64,000 nt of DNA from Adiantum capillus-veneris (taxonomy: Eukaryota > Streptophyta > Polypodiopsida > Polypodiales > Pteridaceae). The first letter of the stretch is position 1. Each line of letters opens with the position of its first letter. The DNA is taken from NCBI GenBank assembly GCA_014529385.2, contig CM043971.1, positions 88,183,340 to 88,247,339 of the forward strand. Direction: 5' to 3'. A model generated the notes under the pieces. The model was not told the origin of the DNA and searched no databases. It saw only the letters and a list, made by a program, of their open reading frames with translations. Below are positions 52,078-63,923 of the stretch, piece after piece. The position numbers were made by a program, and so were the translations under genes.

Positions 52078-52619
52078 TTACTCTGACTCGTTGACTCTTG
52101 CTTGCATGCGCAGCTTCTTGTCTTTAAGGCGGGCTACTTCTACTGCCAACTCATATGTTGCAGGAAACCTTCCCTTCACCTTCTCTCTAAGCGGCGACCG
52201 CATGCCAGCAATGAAATGGTCCTTCTTTAGGAAATTAGGTGCTCCTTCACCTTCCTCCAGGGAGGCAACCCATCTCTCCCATAAGTCCACAAACTTGGAC
52301 TCGTAGGTGGCATACTCTAGTAGACCTCCCTGCTTCAATTTCATCAGTAGAGCTGCCATAGCTTCTCCGAGGTCGTGCCTCCACCAAACCTCTTCACAAA
52401 GGCAGCCCGTAACACATCCCATGCATTCTTAGTAGCCTGGGGCAATGCATTGTACCAGGACTTGGCCTGTACTTTCATCAGTAGAGGAAAAATTCGAAGT
52501 CATGAAGCGTCATCATCCTTGTTGGAAACCACACAAGCGATGTCGAAATCATCCACAAAGTCGGTGGTGAGATCTTCTCCTTTCTTTCCACTGAATGTGG
52601 GGAAAGAAACACTTGCCAT
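52078..52619 (-). pseudogene. gag: Gag capsid of M
   Basis: The ATG at 52617-52619 starts MASVSFPTFSGKKGEDLTTD, then FVDDFDIACVVSNKDDDAS and a stop. The next piece holds the capsid core (KVQAKSWYNALPQATKNAWD, LRAAFVKRFGGGTTSE). After a shift the frame at 52078-52422 continues (YATYESKFVDLWERWVASLE, FIAGMRSPLREKVKGRFPAT). This fits a Retrotrans_gag domain. At least one stop and one frameshift break it. Confidence 0.78.
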
Positions 52620-54180
52620 GGTAGTGAATCAGGAAATTACAAACCTTTTTTAAAAAAATCTTAATGACAGTAGCGGCTCATAGCGGCTTTTTACAGGGTT
52701 GGGTGGATAGATTAAAACAGGATAAAGAATGGATCACAAAGTTAGAACAGAACAAAGATGCTTACATCAAAAGAGTGGTAGTAGTCCGGGGCGTGGAGAT
52801 CTCATGATTTCATCAAGCATCTCGGCTCCGAATAAGAAAACAATCTTTTGCTGTTAGAATATCTTCCTATGAATATACACTTTACATGCATGTGTTGCAA
52901 GAAACGAAAAGGAAATAGGCTTATGGCCTATTGTTATTATCCATGTTGGGTGTAGGGCAAGGACCACTAGGGTTGCGTACCTCAGGTGTTGACAAGGTGA
53001 CACCTTCACCACATGCTCCTACCTCTTGTAGAAGTCCGCACAATCCTCCACATTAGGTTCAAAACAGACTGGGTGAGAAGAGTCTACCTCAATCGGCTTT
53101 CCATTCTGCATGCGGCGACGGCGCTTGGGTGGTCGAACTTCATTTGAACTCTCCAGGCATAGAGAGAGTGTAGGCCCACTTCCGTCCACCAAATGCTTTA
53201 GGATTTTGGACTTAGACTTTGTGGTTGATGTAGTTGACGACTCTTCTCAAAGCATTAGAGAGAAAACACTTGGTGCTACAGAAAATATGACTGTCATGAG
53301 AGTGCTGCAGTTTTCAAAAGTAAAACTCACCGTTCTTTCTTCACTTCCCTTGTCGGCACTCATTAATAGAATGCATTGGTTGACAGTAGTGATGGCACTT
53401 CATATACCTCCCACCTGATGCTCTCAATTTGTGGTTAGAACGAGCAACACGAGATGGGGAGCTTACCTCTTGAATACTGACGACACTACAGCCTGGCAGT
53501 AGTACTTCAATGAAGGCGGCTAGTGCCTCCTTAGTCTCCTCCTCTTCCGTCCTCCAGTTAGAGAATTCCTTCAGCCATTGGTCGATAATTGATGGCGTGC
53601 GTTGCTTTCAACATTGTAAAATGAAGGTTTCTTAGAAGTCCTCCTTAGTGGGGGCACCAAATGATCCGGGGTAGTAGTACTTCAATGAAGGCGGCTAGTG
53701 CCTCCTTAGTCTCCTCCACTTTCGTCCACCAAATGCTTTAGGCTTTTGGACTTAGACTTTGTGGTTGATGTAGTTGACGACTCCTCTCGAAGCATTAGAG
53801 AGAAAACACTTGGTGCTACAGAAAATCTGATTGTTGTGAGAGTGTTGCAGTTTTCAAAAGTAAAACTCACCGTTCTTTCTTCATTTCCCCTGTCGGCACT
53901 CATTGACAGAATGCATTGGTTGACAGTAGTGATGGCACTTCATATACCTCCCACCTGATGCTCTCAATTTGTGGTTAGAACGAGCAACACGAGATGGGGA
54001 TCTTACCTCTTGAATACTGACGACACTACAGCCTGGCAGTAGTACTTCAATGAAGGTGGCTAGTGCCTCCTTAGTCTCCTCCTCTTCCGTCCTCTAGTTA
54101 GAGAATTCCTTCAGCCATTGGTCGATAATTGATGGCGTGCGTTGCTTTCAACATTGTAAACTGAAGGTTTCCTAGAATCC
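52620..54180 (-). other. Leader region of M
   Basis: About 1.5 kb between primer-site-like sequence and the gag ATG. 53180-54215 is a tandem duplication, listed separately. No recognisable coding domain. Confidence 0.5.
53641..53659 (-). promoter_or_regulatory. Primer-site-like box of M, inner copy
   Basis: Minus strand TGGTGCCCCCACTAAGGAG, preceded by ATCATT. Internal duplicate of the box at 54181. Confidence 0.45.
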
Positions 54181-54199
54181 CTCCTTAGTGGGGGAACCA
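54181..54199 (-). promoter_or_regulatory. Primer-site-like box of M, outer copy
   Basis: Minus strand TGGTTCCCCCACTAAGGAG, two bases after the LTR-like end AGATCA at 54202. Spacing and TGG start fit a primer binding site; the tRNA is not identified. Confidence 0.45.
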
Positions 54200-54355
54200 A
54201 ATGATCTGGGGCGCAAAGCGCAAGCAAATCCCGACGGCCTCTAACGCTGGGAACCGATGCACGCCGCGAACCGATCATGGTATGGCGAACAAAGGGGGCA
54301 CCACCTAGCTTTGAGCAGCTAGGACGCAGACCACGGTGATGTGGAAACCGCAAAC

Positions 54356-54455
<100 letters not shown>

Positions 54456-54975
54456 AGCATTGACAAATGATGAAAACCCTCAGGGGTGTGAGGGAGAATT
54501 ATTTCTTGTAGTATTTACAATGACCTTCCTTCCGGCGAGGTGACACACCGTGGTGATAGAGAGATAGGGAGAAGCGATGGGGTGAATCTACTTGGTGCGT
54601 TCTCTAAAGACGACTCGATGATATGAAACTTGCTATCAAGAATGTATATGTGTGTGTGCATCGACCATTGGAGTCGAGAGGTGGACGTAGCTCCCTTCAT
54701 ATGGTGAAATTCCCAAAGCAAACCATCACACAAGTCCCGTCCCTGTGATGCCAATAGTGTCAATTCCTCCCACTAAAACTCTACCAAGTGCTGACCTCTC
54801 ATGAACTGCCCCCCCCCCCCCCAATAGTGACTTCTCAGTGCCTTTTTATAGGTGCTGGTTGCTTGGATTAGGGTAAGCTGGCGTGATTAGGGTAAGCTGA
54901 TCGGGGAGACAAAGCAAGGCGGTGGGCCCGGTGTGGTTGACCCTTGCTTTGTCTTGGGAGTTATTAAAAATGAAA

Positions 54976-55179
54976 ACCTCTAGGTGGGCCTTTGTGACCA
55001 TCACCTAGAGAGAGGGAAATTACAAATTGGGAATTTACAAGGCTTGGGTGAAAACTTGAAAAATGATGATGATAATGACCTCTAGGTGGGCCTTTGTGAC
55101 CATCACCTAGAGAGAGGGAAATTACAAATTGGGAATTTACAAGGCTTGGGTGAAAACTTGAAAAATGATGATGATAATG
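54976..55179. repeat. 102 bp tandem duplication in L2
   Basis: The segment starting ACCTCTAGGTGGG at 54976 is repeated at 55078 with nearly no change. L1 has a single copy. Confidence 0.9.
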
Positions 55180-55916
55180 ACCTACGGTTTACTGAAAATG
55201 GTGTCGTGGTTGCGTGATGCCGCTGAATGGAAGCTTTGTCGGTGCGTTGGTGTAGCGAGTTCATCTTTTCGCGGTCGGCCGGGGCATGCCTTTGGCGCCT
55301 TTGTTCTTTTTGTTGTTGATGTCGCGTGATCTGGGTCGTCATCCTTTTGTTGTTGTCGATGGCGTTTAGTTTCTTCTTCTTATTTTGTATTTTACCGGTG
55401 CGGGCGTATATGTGTGTGTGTGTGTGTATGTATGGGTGAGTGTGGGTAGGTGTGTGGGTATATGTACGTGAGTGAGTGGGAGTGAGTGTGTGTATATATA
55501 TGTGTGTGCGTATTGGCATGCGTGTGAACGTCAATTACCGACCATTAGAGACGGCGAGAGAGCGTGAGACGAGGGAGTGTGTGTGTGTGTGTGTGTGTGT
55601 GTATGTATATAGGTGAATGTGTGTATTTGTATATGTGAGCGTGTGTGTGTAGGCGGGAGTGTGTTTGTGTGTATGTATATAGGTGAATGTGTGTATTTGT
55701 ATATGTGAGCGTGTGTGTGTAGGCGGGAGAGTGTGTTGTGTGGGTAAGAAAATGTGTGAATGAAAGTCTCTGTGTCTGAATGAGGGTTTAACGGAAGTAT
55801 AACTTTTATTTATATATATATATATATATATATACATTTTTTTGGCACCTGTTTGTGGTGGGTTCGTTTGCAGAGAACGAGGGGGTGAGCGAGCGGGTAG
55901 GGGAGAGGGAGAGGGA

Positions 55917-55990
55917 GTAACGGTGTGTGTGTGTGTGTGATAGAGAGAGAGAGAGATAGTTTCTTATCTGCTGCGCCTTCACAGGTTGAG

Positions 55991-56064
<74 letters not shown>

Positions 56065-56165
56065 GTGCCGGCTGGGACTGTGTGTAGAGCGCGAAAGAGA
56101 GAGGAGATGGGGTGAGGTGGTGAGGGAGGGAGAGGGTGAGGCGAGCGGGTGTGTGTGTGTGTGTG

Positions 56166-56251
<86 letters not shown>

Positions 56252-56549
56252 CCTTATCTTACGCGCCTTCTGGCTGGAACCTGAGCGGCTGAGAGCGAGA
56301 GAGAGAGAGAGAGTGTGATGGGCCAGTCATTCAGCCGACAGAGAGCGAGGGAAGGGGGGGTTTTCTTTGGCAATGAAGTGGGGTAAGGGGGGTGTGTGGT
56401 GAGAGAGAGAGGGAATATTATCCGGTGTTTTGCATGGTGGCTCAAGGACGAGAGGAGGGGAGAGAGTCAATGGGGTGGGGAGAGATGGAGAATGAATAGC
56501 GGGCCAGGGAAGGGAGAAAGTGAGGCCGAGGGAAGGGTGAGGGTTGTGT

Positions 56550-56610
<61 letters not shown>

Positions 56611-56821
56611 TTTCGGGCTATTGGCTTGCACAGAGAGCGAGGGAGGGAGTGTGAAAGGGTGATGGTGAGCGTGTGGATAAGAATAAGGGAGAGAGAGAGA
56701 GAGTTTCTATGCGGCTGTGGGCTCGACACAGAGGGAGTGCGAGAGAGAAAGCGAGAGAGGGGGGGGGGGGGGAACCCGAGTCTGCTCTTGGCCGAGGGTG
56801 GGGCTGAGGGTGGCAAGTAAT

Positions 56822-56867
<46 letters not shown>

Positions 56868-57290
56868 CATTGAGGGTCAACAGGGTGTGGGTAAGAGAGA
56901 GAGAGAGAATATTAGAGAGAGAGAAAGTGTGTTCGGCCTCTTGTAGGCAACGAGGGAGATAGAGAGAGAGGATGGCCGAGCACTGCCTGCGTCTTGTGAC
57001 TGCCTTGTTGGCTGTGAGTGAGAGAGAGAGAGAGTTTGAAATGGATGAGGGAGAGAGAGCGTTTTGCTGAGAAGGGAGAGAGGGGAAGAGGGAGGTGCGT
57101 AGGGCATATGAGAGAGAGCGGGATATTTCCTTCCATGCCCGCAGGGCCTTTGCTCGGAGAGAGGGGAAAAGAGCTAGATCGGGGGGGGGGGGGGGGGGGG
57201 AGAGATGGAGAGAGAGATAGTGAAAAAGAGAGAGAGAATTACGACGGCCCGCCAGGGGAATAAAACAAGAGGGAGAGAGAGAGAGATGGC
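55917..57290. repeat. Purine-rich tract with (GA)n blocks and G runs
   Basis: About 1.4 kb whose plus strand is mostly A and G. GA runs lie at about 55996-56061, 56169-56249 and 56552-56606; G runs at about 56759-56772, 56822-56866 (about 45) and 57181-57200. Short non-repeat islands between GA blocks resemble each other (GCGCCTTCACAGGTTGAGA and GCGCCTTCTGGCTGGAACC). All ORFs here are low complexity. Confidence 0.88.
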
Positions 57291-58237
57291 GGCCTGCTAG
57301 GCTGGGGTATGGATGAGCTAGGGCCGTGAGGTTAGCCAATCGAGGGCATTGCCGAGCCTTCCGATGGTGTTGCCAAGGCTTCGACAGAGGAAAAAAACTT
57401 TTTTTCTTTTTTCTCCTTTGATTTCCGAAAATCGGCTATCACTGGATAGAACATCAGGTGACAGAACACTAACCATATTGTATCAAATACTAAGGTACAT
57501 TCCTTGTACCCTTATACAGACTAACCTACCCTTTTACAAGTATTGTATGGCTCCCTCTCCTAGCGCATTGTGACACACCTCCTAATCACATTCAGATAGG
57601 AACACATAAGTACACAAAATTTTCTTACATGGCTTGCTTTTCATTTTGGTTTCTACGTGTATTTCAAAAGTATTTGAATTTTCTTACCTGAGTATTTGAA
57701 AATATATATCTAATAAGAGTATTTAAAACTTATATAGCACAATCCCTGAGTCTAATATTGTGGTTTGATAAATGGTCAATTAATTTTCTTTCTTGTGAGT
57801 TGCTTTCTTTCTAGATGCCTCTCAGTGACACATCATATAGTTTTGCACCATAGAAGTATACCCTTGGACATTTTCAAAGACAGGCCTCCTCTACTTATCT
57901 GCATTATTTTTCGAGCTGTGAAATCGAACATCTCTAACATTGTGGCTTACACTTGCATTGCATAGCATTTTTATTGAGATCATTTCACATTCAACTTTAT
58001 AGCTACTCCTATAAACAACATTTCATAACTACCTGGTCACAAGCACACAGATTCGCTAGTTTAGGCACTGTGTAAATGCTCATCTTGGTGCAGATTCACC
58101 AATTTAGGCAGCACTAGATGTATGTGCAGATTTGTCGATTTAGGCATCATACTGATAAATAAGACATTTACTATTTCCAACGATATTAAGTGCAGATCCG
58201 CTAATTTGCCAATCTAGGCAGCACATCAAGTGTTGAT
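57291..58237. other. Unassigned spacer with short repeated motif
   Basis: 57380-58040 is AT-rich with no coding. 58045-58230 holds four copies of a GCAGATTCGCTAATTTAGGC-like motif, described separately. Confidence 0.5.
58045..58230 (+). repeat. Short degenerate motif, four copies
   Basis: Copies begin at about 58048, 58090, 58126 and 58192 (CAGATTYRCYAATTTAGGCA-like, then GCAC). A related piece, TTTGCCAATTAAGGCAACAC, follows solo LTR F at 59850, so F seems to have landed in this array. Confidence 0.7.
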
Positions 58238-58591
58238 TCTCATCAGAACTAATATCTAATTCTTCTAAATGATTTTCTCATGCTAAACTGATCATTTAAT
58301 ATGTGGAAGTGCCATGGGAGAAAAAGCTAGAATATTGGTTAGGCTGGCAGACCGGCCACAATAGGGATCCAAAGGGGGGGCCATCTGCAAAAGATAAATG
58401 TGAAACAATGGGCTTTAAAGACCCTAAGGTTCAGCCCATTAGGACTTCCAAAATGCTAAGGTTCCAAAATTCAAAGGTTGTGTCCGAAGGTCAAACACTA
58501 GGGAAATTGGATGCTTAGTGTGTGTGTACCAAAAAGTTAGCAAAATTCCTACAAAGGAGGGGGCGAGCCTTGCAAGTAGGGGATGAGAGAT

Positions 58592-58649
<58 letters not shown>

Positions 58650-59846
58650 GCTTCCTTTACACAAAGGGAATGAGGGACACATGTCAGCTCCCTAGCCCAG
58701 AGGCCCACAAGGTGCACTCAAATCCTATCGGATGGCCATGGAGGTGGACCAATGAGAATTAGGCTAGAGTAAATCTAGTTTAATTCATTTAAAAAAACTT
58801 CATGAAATAACCAATAAAAATTAAGCTCTCTAGAAGACTATTGGACAGTCTCCCAAGGGGTCCAATGAGCATTCAACAGCCCAATGGCTTGCCTGATTCC
58901 TATTGGCCATGAGACAAAGGGGTTCAATAAGATTTTAGTTGCATTAATTAATTATCTAAAGCTCTCACAAAAGTGGAAATGGGGACACATGTCAGAAGGC
59001 TATCCCTTATGCTACTTAATTTTCATTGGCTAAGCCTGGGGGGGTCCAATGGGAAGACATCAAGAGGAAGTAGCATGAGGGGTCGACCAAGAGAGAGAGG
59101 GGGATGAATTTCTCAAGGCATTATTCCACACACACTCACACAAGCTCATGTGTGAAGCAAGAAGACTCTCTCTCTCCTTCTCAAGCTTTAATGAAAAGCT
59201 TATCACCTACTCCAAGCTTGTGAGAAGGGAGGCCTACACCAACAACTCTTGGCTTTGTGATGCAAATCCAACCAAGAGCCAAGCTTCAATGCATGCTCAT
59301 CTTCTCTACCATGCTAATTACTAAGCTATGCTATGCTAATATGAGTGATTATGTGAGGAGATGGACATCTTTCTTGTAAGACTACTCCTTCTTCCTCTCA
59401 ATCTACTCTCATACCCAGCTAGCTCTCACCATCTTCGAAGGTGTGTGAGGTCTTGGGTTTGAGACCATGAGGGAATTGATGTTGTGTTTTATAAGTGTTT
59501 TGCTTATTGTTTGAAGCTTCCATCTTCATTGCACTAGCTAGTTATTGAAGGAACACAAAGAATTGTATTGTAAAATGTCTCTCTTAATGGGGGAAACCTA
59601 TAATACAAAGCCTTTTGGAGGGGGGACCGGCTCCATGTAAATCCGGTCCTCAACTGTTGTCAATAGCTTAATTTCTCTCTCTTTTGAAGTATTGTTCATA
59701 CCTATCTAACAATGTGTTATGCTGTTTCTTGCTCTCTCCACCCAAACACTCTTGTTATGCTCATTAGGAACCTATTCTAATGAAATGCTCACTATGTTCA
59801 TGTTATTTTCCGCTACACACAACTTACTAGACCATTAAATGTTACA
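58238..59846 (+). mobile_element. Solo LTR F of the C family, about 1609 bp
   Basis: Aligns with solo LTR E over its length, from AACTAATATCTAATTC to AAATGTTACA. The first bases read TC where E has TG. The (CA)n run at 58593-58648 is far longer than E's, and its CT run is far shorter. No primer site follows. The target duplication is unclear (TGATT against TCATT is the closest). Confidence 0.85.
58593..58648. repeat. (CA)n microsatellite in solo LTR F
   Basis: About 56 bases. The same place in E (near 19566) has a run of about 10 bases. Confidence 0.92.
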
Positions 59847-59851
59847 TCATT

Positions 59852-60845
59852 TGCCAATTAAGGCAACACAGATCGCATGATCATGTATCAGTGGCTGGCC
59901 ACCACTGTCCTTAGTATGATTTTGGGATTACCCGGGTATATGTTGGCAGATATGTGGATTTGGATTTGGAATGGGTATATGATGATTTTTTGTCGCGATA
60001 GTATTTATGGAATTGGACTTGAGATTGATGAGAATTGATTATTGAATGATGAGTGTGACCAATAATATCCTGATATATCATGGTATGACATATATTGCTT
60101 AGTCTAGTGGTATGGGACACTAGAATAGGTAGTATATGGATGACAACATGCATAAACAACATTGTTTATGAGATGTTCCTAGCACATAATACTAATCAAT
60201 ATTTTTCACCAATATAATTTGCAAATTCTTATCTTTGCAACTGAGGACAGTTGCTTTCCAACGGAGAGGTATGTAATGGAATTGATATTTTACTATTTAT
60301 TGTAGTTGACATGTGGAAAAGGCTTGACCAATCTAGGCCTATGCGAATGGATATATATTTTATGTACATTTTATTATTCAAGTGCTCTATTATGAGCTTT
60401 GGCCTTTTATGACCAGCCGGCCAGTTTGTACTCACTTTGACCATTCAAGAAATCTATAAAGTAAATACGTGCAAAAGGGAAATGGTCACTCTTGCACGGG
60501 GGGAGAGTGCACCCAATGTCTGTGTTACTCTTCTCTCATGCTCCCTCTCCTCTCTTGTCGTGTTGATGTAGCACTCCGTTCTAGGAGGTGCGGTGCGTGC
60601 TCTCTCGCTATGTTCATCTCTCTATCTCTCTCTGTTCGCGTATAATGTTGATTATGTGCTCGTGGATGTGTCATGTATGCATCTTTATCAGTTTTTTGGC
60701 TTGCAACGTGTTCTTTTTGGTATTTTACAGGGCCACCGTGCCTTTCATTTGTAGCAAGTTACACCTCTATGGGATTGAAAGATTGATGGCTAGTAGAGTT
60801 TTAGAACGGCTAGATAGATGTTAGTGGACTACGAGTCTAGGTTTG
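59852..60845. other. Unassigned spacer
   Basis: No coding family or transposon end recognised. 60590-60650 is CT-rich. Confidence 0.4.
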
Positions 60846-60914
60846 TGTTAGGAAATAAGACGTAGCTAAGTGGATATCAGAGTAGTTTACTTAATGGAGA
60901 TAATTTTCACACAC

Positions 60915-60952
<38 letters not shown>

Positions 60953-61546
60953 ACAATATACGTTGTTCACCCAATGTGGGCTACGTCCATGGGAAAGGAG
61001 CCACTCAATGGCTTTAGTACTTCAAAATAAAGGTAGGCTACAAAGGGATTATACCCTTAATGAAGATCTCGCCTTGCTTCACTCTCACCACCTCACATAC
61101 ACCTTGTTTCATCAATTTCACAATGCACCACAATCTGTTTTGTATGTAGAAGAGGCCTTCTTTATAGGCCAAAAGGGTTGCCCTCTCTCATGAGAGCACC
61201 CGTGTGTATGCCCCCTTATGTAGACAAGTTCAAGTTGAATTGTCCCATGTGCCCATATGTGTCGGCCCTTGAGAAGATAAGTCTGCCTAGAAATCAACCA
61301 CTGGCCATTGAATTTGCCAATGGCCAAAAACTTATGTCCATCCAGCATTGACTACCTGTCAACCGATCGACAATATTTCCACCACTTTTTGGCCGCCGTT
61401 TGACCATAATATTTTGACGAAAAGGGAATATTTTGGCAGGTGATTTTTCTTACGTACAATGGCTTCTCCTCATAATGGGGGCCTTACAAATGTGTGTTTT
61501 TTGAGACTAAAATTTACAAGGGGTAAATTAGGCTCCATACTTAACA
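60846..61546 (-). mobile_element. Solo LTR of the copia I family, 701 bp
   Basis: Minus strand starts TGTTAAGTATGGAGCC and ends TTTCCTAACA, the same termini as the LTR at 44497-45271, with shared blocks throughout (CCTATAAAGAAGG-like TATA region, GTTCACCCAATGTGGG on the plus strand). It lacks the 28 bp minisatellite. No primer site lies beside it. The flanking five bases (GTTTG, ATTCG) match only in part. Confidence 0.87.
60917..60951. repeat. (GA)n microsatellite in solo LTR
   Basis: About 35 bases of GA repeat at the position of the CT run in the LTR of I. Confidence 0.92.
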
Positions 61547-61639
61547 ATTCGAGTGGAAGTCATGGAGATGGCCCACGAAGAGGCATTCCCATAAACCACA
61601 AACCAAGGACGTGTTGTAAAACTCCCTTATGGTCTCATA

Positions 61640-62290
61640 GGACTAGTTTACCCCATTAAACAAGCACTAGGGCAAGCAATGGTTGAAATCAAGGTGGTTG
61701 ACAATCAAAAAGAACATATGGTGCCCACATTGGCCGCTTGAGATGAAGGTCTTTCTTTGGAAGGTTATGTGGGGAGCCCTACCTAATGGAGTGAAGTTCC
61801 TTACTAGAGGTATTGGTCTTGATAGATTCTTGCAATGTAGAAAGGATAGTGAGGACCTCCCTCACTTATTCAAGAAGTGCCCGACAATCTGTGGCCTGGC
61901 AAGGAAGATATGGAAATGGGTCCAAAAGACCTAGAAGATAGGTTTCTTCCTAGGTGGGAAAGTGTTCAAGAGCTAAGCACTTCTTATCAGCACATATATT
62001 GTCAGATTCTGCTACTTCAAACACATTTGGAAGGCCAAGAATTATCGACTCTTCAAGAACTCCTTGAAGATAGCTAGGTTCACATAGATTATACAAAAAA
62101 GCAGGGAAATGATTGCCACCTTTGGAAAGCGGATCAAATTTGATGAGTGGAACACAGAAATTGGTGTCGTAATGACTGGTTAGCATTACCAACCGATGAG
62201 TCTTTGGTTGTTAGGAGACGCCATAGCTCGACACAAGCATGACCAAAATTTTTAATTTCTTGGTTATGTTAAGTTTTTCACCAAAAAAAA
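61640..62290 (+). pseudogene. LINE (non-LTR retrotransposon) 3' end with zf-RVT domain
   Basis: The frame 61683-61934 reads KKNIWCPHWPLEMKVFLWKV, then MWGALPNGVKFLTRGIGLD, then DLPHLFKKCPTICGLARKIW. This is the zinc-binding domain found after RT in plant L1-type elements (FLWK..W..LPT...L..RG..., H..F..C). One usual Cys pair is incomplete (QCRKDSED). Beyond the stop, the shifted reading FKHIWKAKNYRLFKNSL fits the usual tail, and CACCAAAAAAAA near 62280 may mark the 3' A tail. RT proper is missing. Confidence 0.75.
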
Positions 62291-62981
62291 CACATGCTCT
62301 TCATACTACGTCATTGTTTCCTTGCTATTTGCCTACTATTACTCACTCCTTTCTCCTCTCATTAGAGGGAATCTTTGTAGATATCCCCCAACACATTAGT
62401 TGGAAGCCTCCCTAAATTAAAAAACATCACAATATTTTCAGCTATTTTGGTTGGCTGTGAGCTCATGATCTCAAGCCTGCAAAGAACAATCAGAGCTAAG
62501 CCAGTGTGCCACAACAAGCTCACTTTCCTCCACACGAGTGATACAGGTTTTAAAAAAACAAAATTGTTTTGCCTTGCTCCCTTGCATACTGCACACCCCC
62601 TCCAGCTGGCATTCTTGCGCCTTGACTTTTCCTTCTAACACCTTCTCACTTTAACTTTTAAGTTTAACACCCTCTCAATTCAACTTTTAAGTTTAACGCC
62701 CTCTTTAAGTCCCAAAGGATCTATGGAGATTCCCATCTAAAAGAAATGGGTTCATCCCTACTTTTTTGGCGTGCGTAAAACTTCTTGGCTCCAAATGACA
62801 ACCACAACTTGAGAAAAATGGTATTTTTTTGTGCATTTGTTTTCAAGCAGTCTTAGACTAGTCGATTTGCTAAAATTTTATCATGCACCCACCCCTTGAC
62901 CTAATGGAGACATTGCGTGCATGTAGTAAATGCCCCTAAGATACCCAAATATATGGAACCCTATTTGTACAATACACCATA
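62291..62981. other. Unassigned spacer
   Basis: No coding. A short duplicated segment, AACTTTTAAGTTTAACRCCC, occurs at about 62651 and 62682. Confidence 0.4.
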
Positions 62982-63313
62982 TAAGGTATGAGTTTTTTCC
63001 TAGAGTCACTAAAGTGTGAGTGGATGAGAGAAGAGGTGGAACCATCCCACATGTAGTGGTGCAAGACTATAGAGCTACTTAAAGCTCCTTTCATGAATAA
63101 ACAAATCCATTCCAAGTTTGCATTACATGTCTCTTGTCTATGGTGAGCATGTGATGGGTTAGCCAACTACTCAAGATCATGTTTATGAGTCCAAGTTAAC
63201 CCAATATCTTGAAACCTAATTTGCTTGAGTAATAATCTAGCCTACACACACTCACTTGTGTGCACAATGGTCGTATATCACCCACCTTAGCTAGCATGAT
63301 CCCATTCCCATCA
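62982..63313 (+). repeat. 5' LTR of N
   Basis: Starts TAAGGTATGAGTTTT and ends CCCATCA before the primer site. The start is set by similarity to 63924 onward; a canonical TG would lie at 62989. Confidence 0.78.
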
Positions 63314-63315
63314 AG

Positions 63316-63332
63316 TGGTATCAGAGCTATGG
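63316..63332 (+). promoter_or_regulatory. Primer binding site of N (initiator tRNA-Met)
   Basis: TGGTATCAGAGCTATGG, two bases after the LTR end. Confidence 0.92.
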
Positions 63333-63911
63333 TGTGCTAGCTAGGTTTATTTCTTTGCATTTGTGTGTTAGTGTGATTAACATTCCTTAATTTTTATTAG
63401 CAAGGTCCACGAGGTTTACTCTCACCAATTCAATCCTCAGCCTCTCTCTTGTACTCTCTTATTGCATATCTCATGCCTAATTAGTATTCCATTGTCTAGC
63501 ATGAGCATGTTCTTGAGTTAAAGACTCTTGGGCCGCTACTCACTCGCTAATTGAAAGCCTAATTAGCATTAGAGTTTATTAATTTTCCATTAGGAACTTG
63601 CATTTTCATTTTAGATTGCGATGCTACTCAAGTGGAGGCAACAACAGTGAAGAAAGCAGCAATGGTTGGCAGAAGCTACAAAGTCAAGAAACATGTAAGA
63701 GGATCAGCCCATGTGGTGGAGGACAAAGAAGAAGACATAGACAAAGGCAAGAACAACCTTGTCTACTACAACATACTCTAAAGATTTAGCCTCTCTTCAA
63801 GGGGAGGATTTTTGTCATCCTTTGTGGATATGTATTATCATTCTGTGCGGATACCATGTGTCATCCTTAGTGGATAAAGAATCTTCAATGTATTGTCCTA
63901 GTCTAAACCTC
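63333..63911 (+). other. Internal region of N
   Basis: Non-coding or with short worn ORFs. A second purine stretch CAAGGGGAGGA lies near 63799, and GTCATCCTTWGTGGATA occurs twice (about 63813 and 63862). Confidence 0.6.
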
Positions 63912-63923
63912 AAGGGGAGTATT
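63912..63923 (+). promoter_or_regulatory. Polypurine tract of N
   Basis: AAGGGGAGTATT directly before the second LTR copy. Confidence 0.78.

Larger units (their letters stand above)
53180..54215 (-). repeat. 540 bp tandem duplication at the 5' end of M
   Basis: Units 53180-53720 and 53721-54215 share CGTCCACCAAATGCTTTAGG, TTCAATGAAGGYGGCTAGTG-type sequence and the primer-site-like box, with few substitutions. The repeat includes the first bases of the LTR end (ATGATCYGGGG). The period is about 540. Confidence 0.9.

Noticed and set aside
55925-57340. Many overlapping long ORFs in the GA/G-rich tract
   Set aside because: Purine tracts lack stop codons in several frames; no domain or conserved start is visible.
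63316-63332. tRNA gene at TGGTATCAGAGC sites (also 11396, 15083, 49001)
   Set aside because: Only the 3'-end complement of tRNA-Met is present beside LTR ends; no cloverleaf can be formed, so these are primer binding sites.
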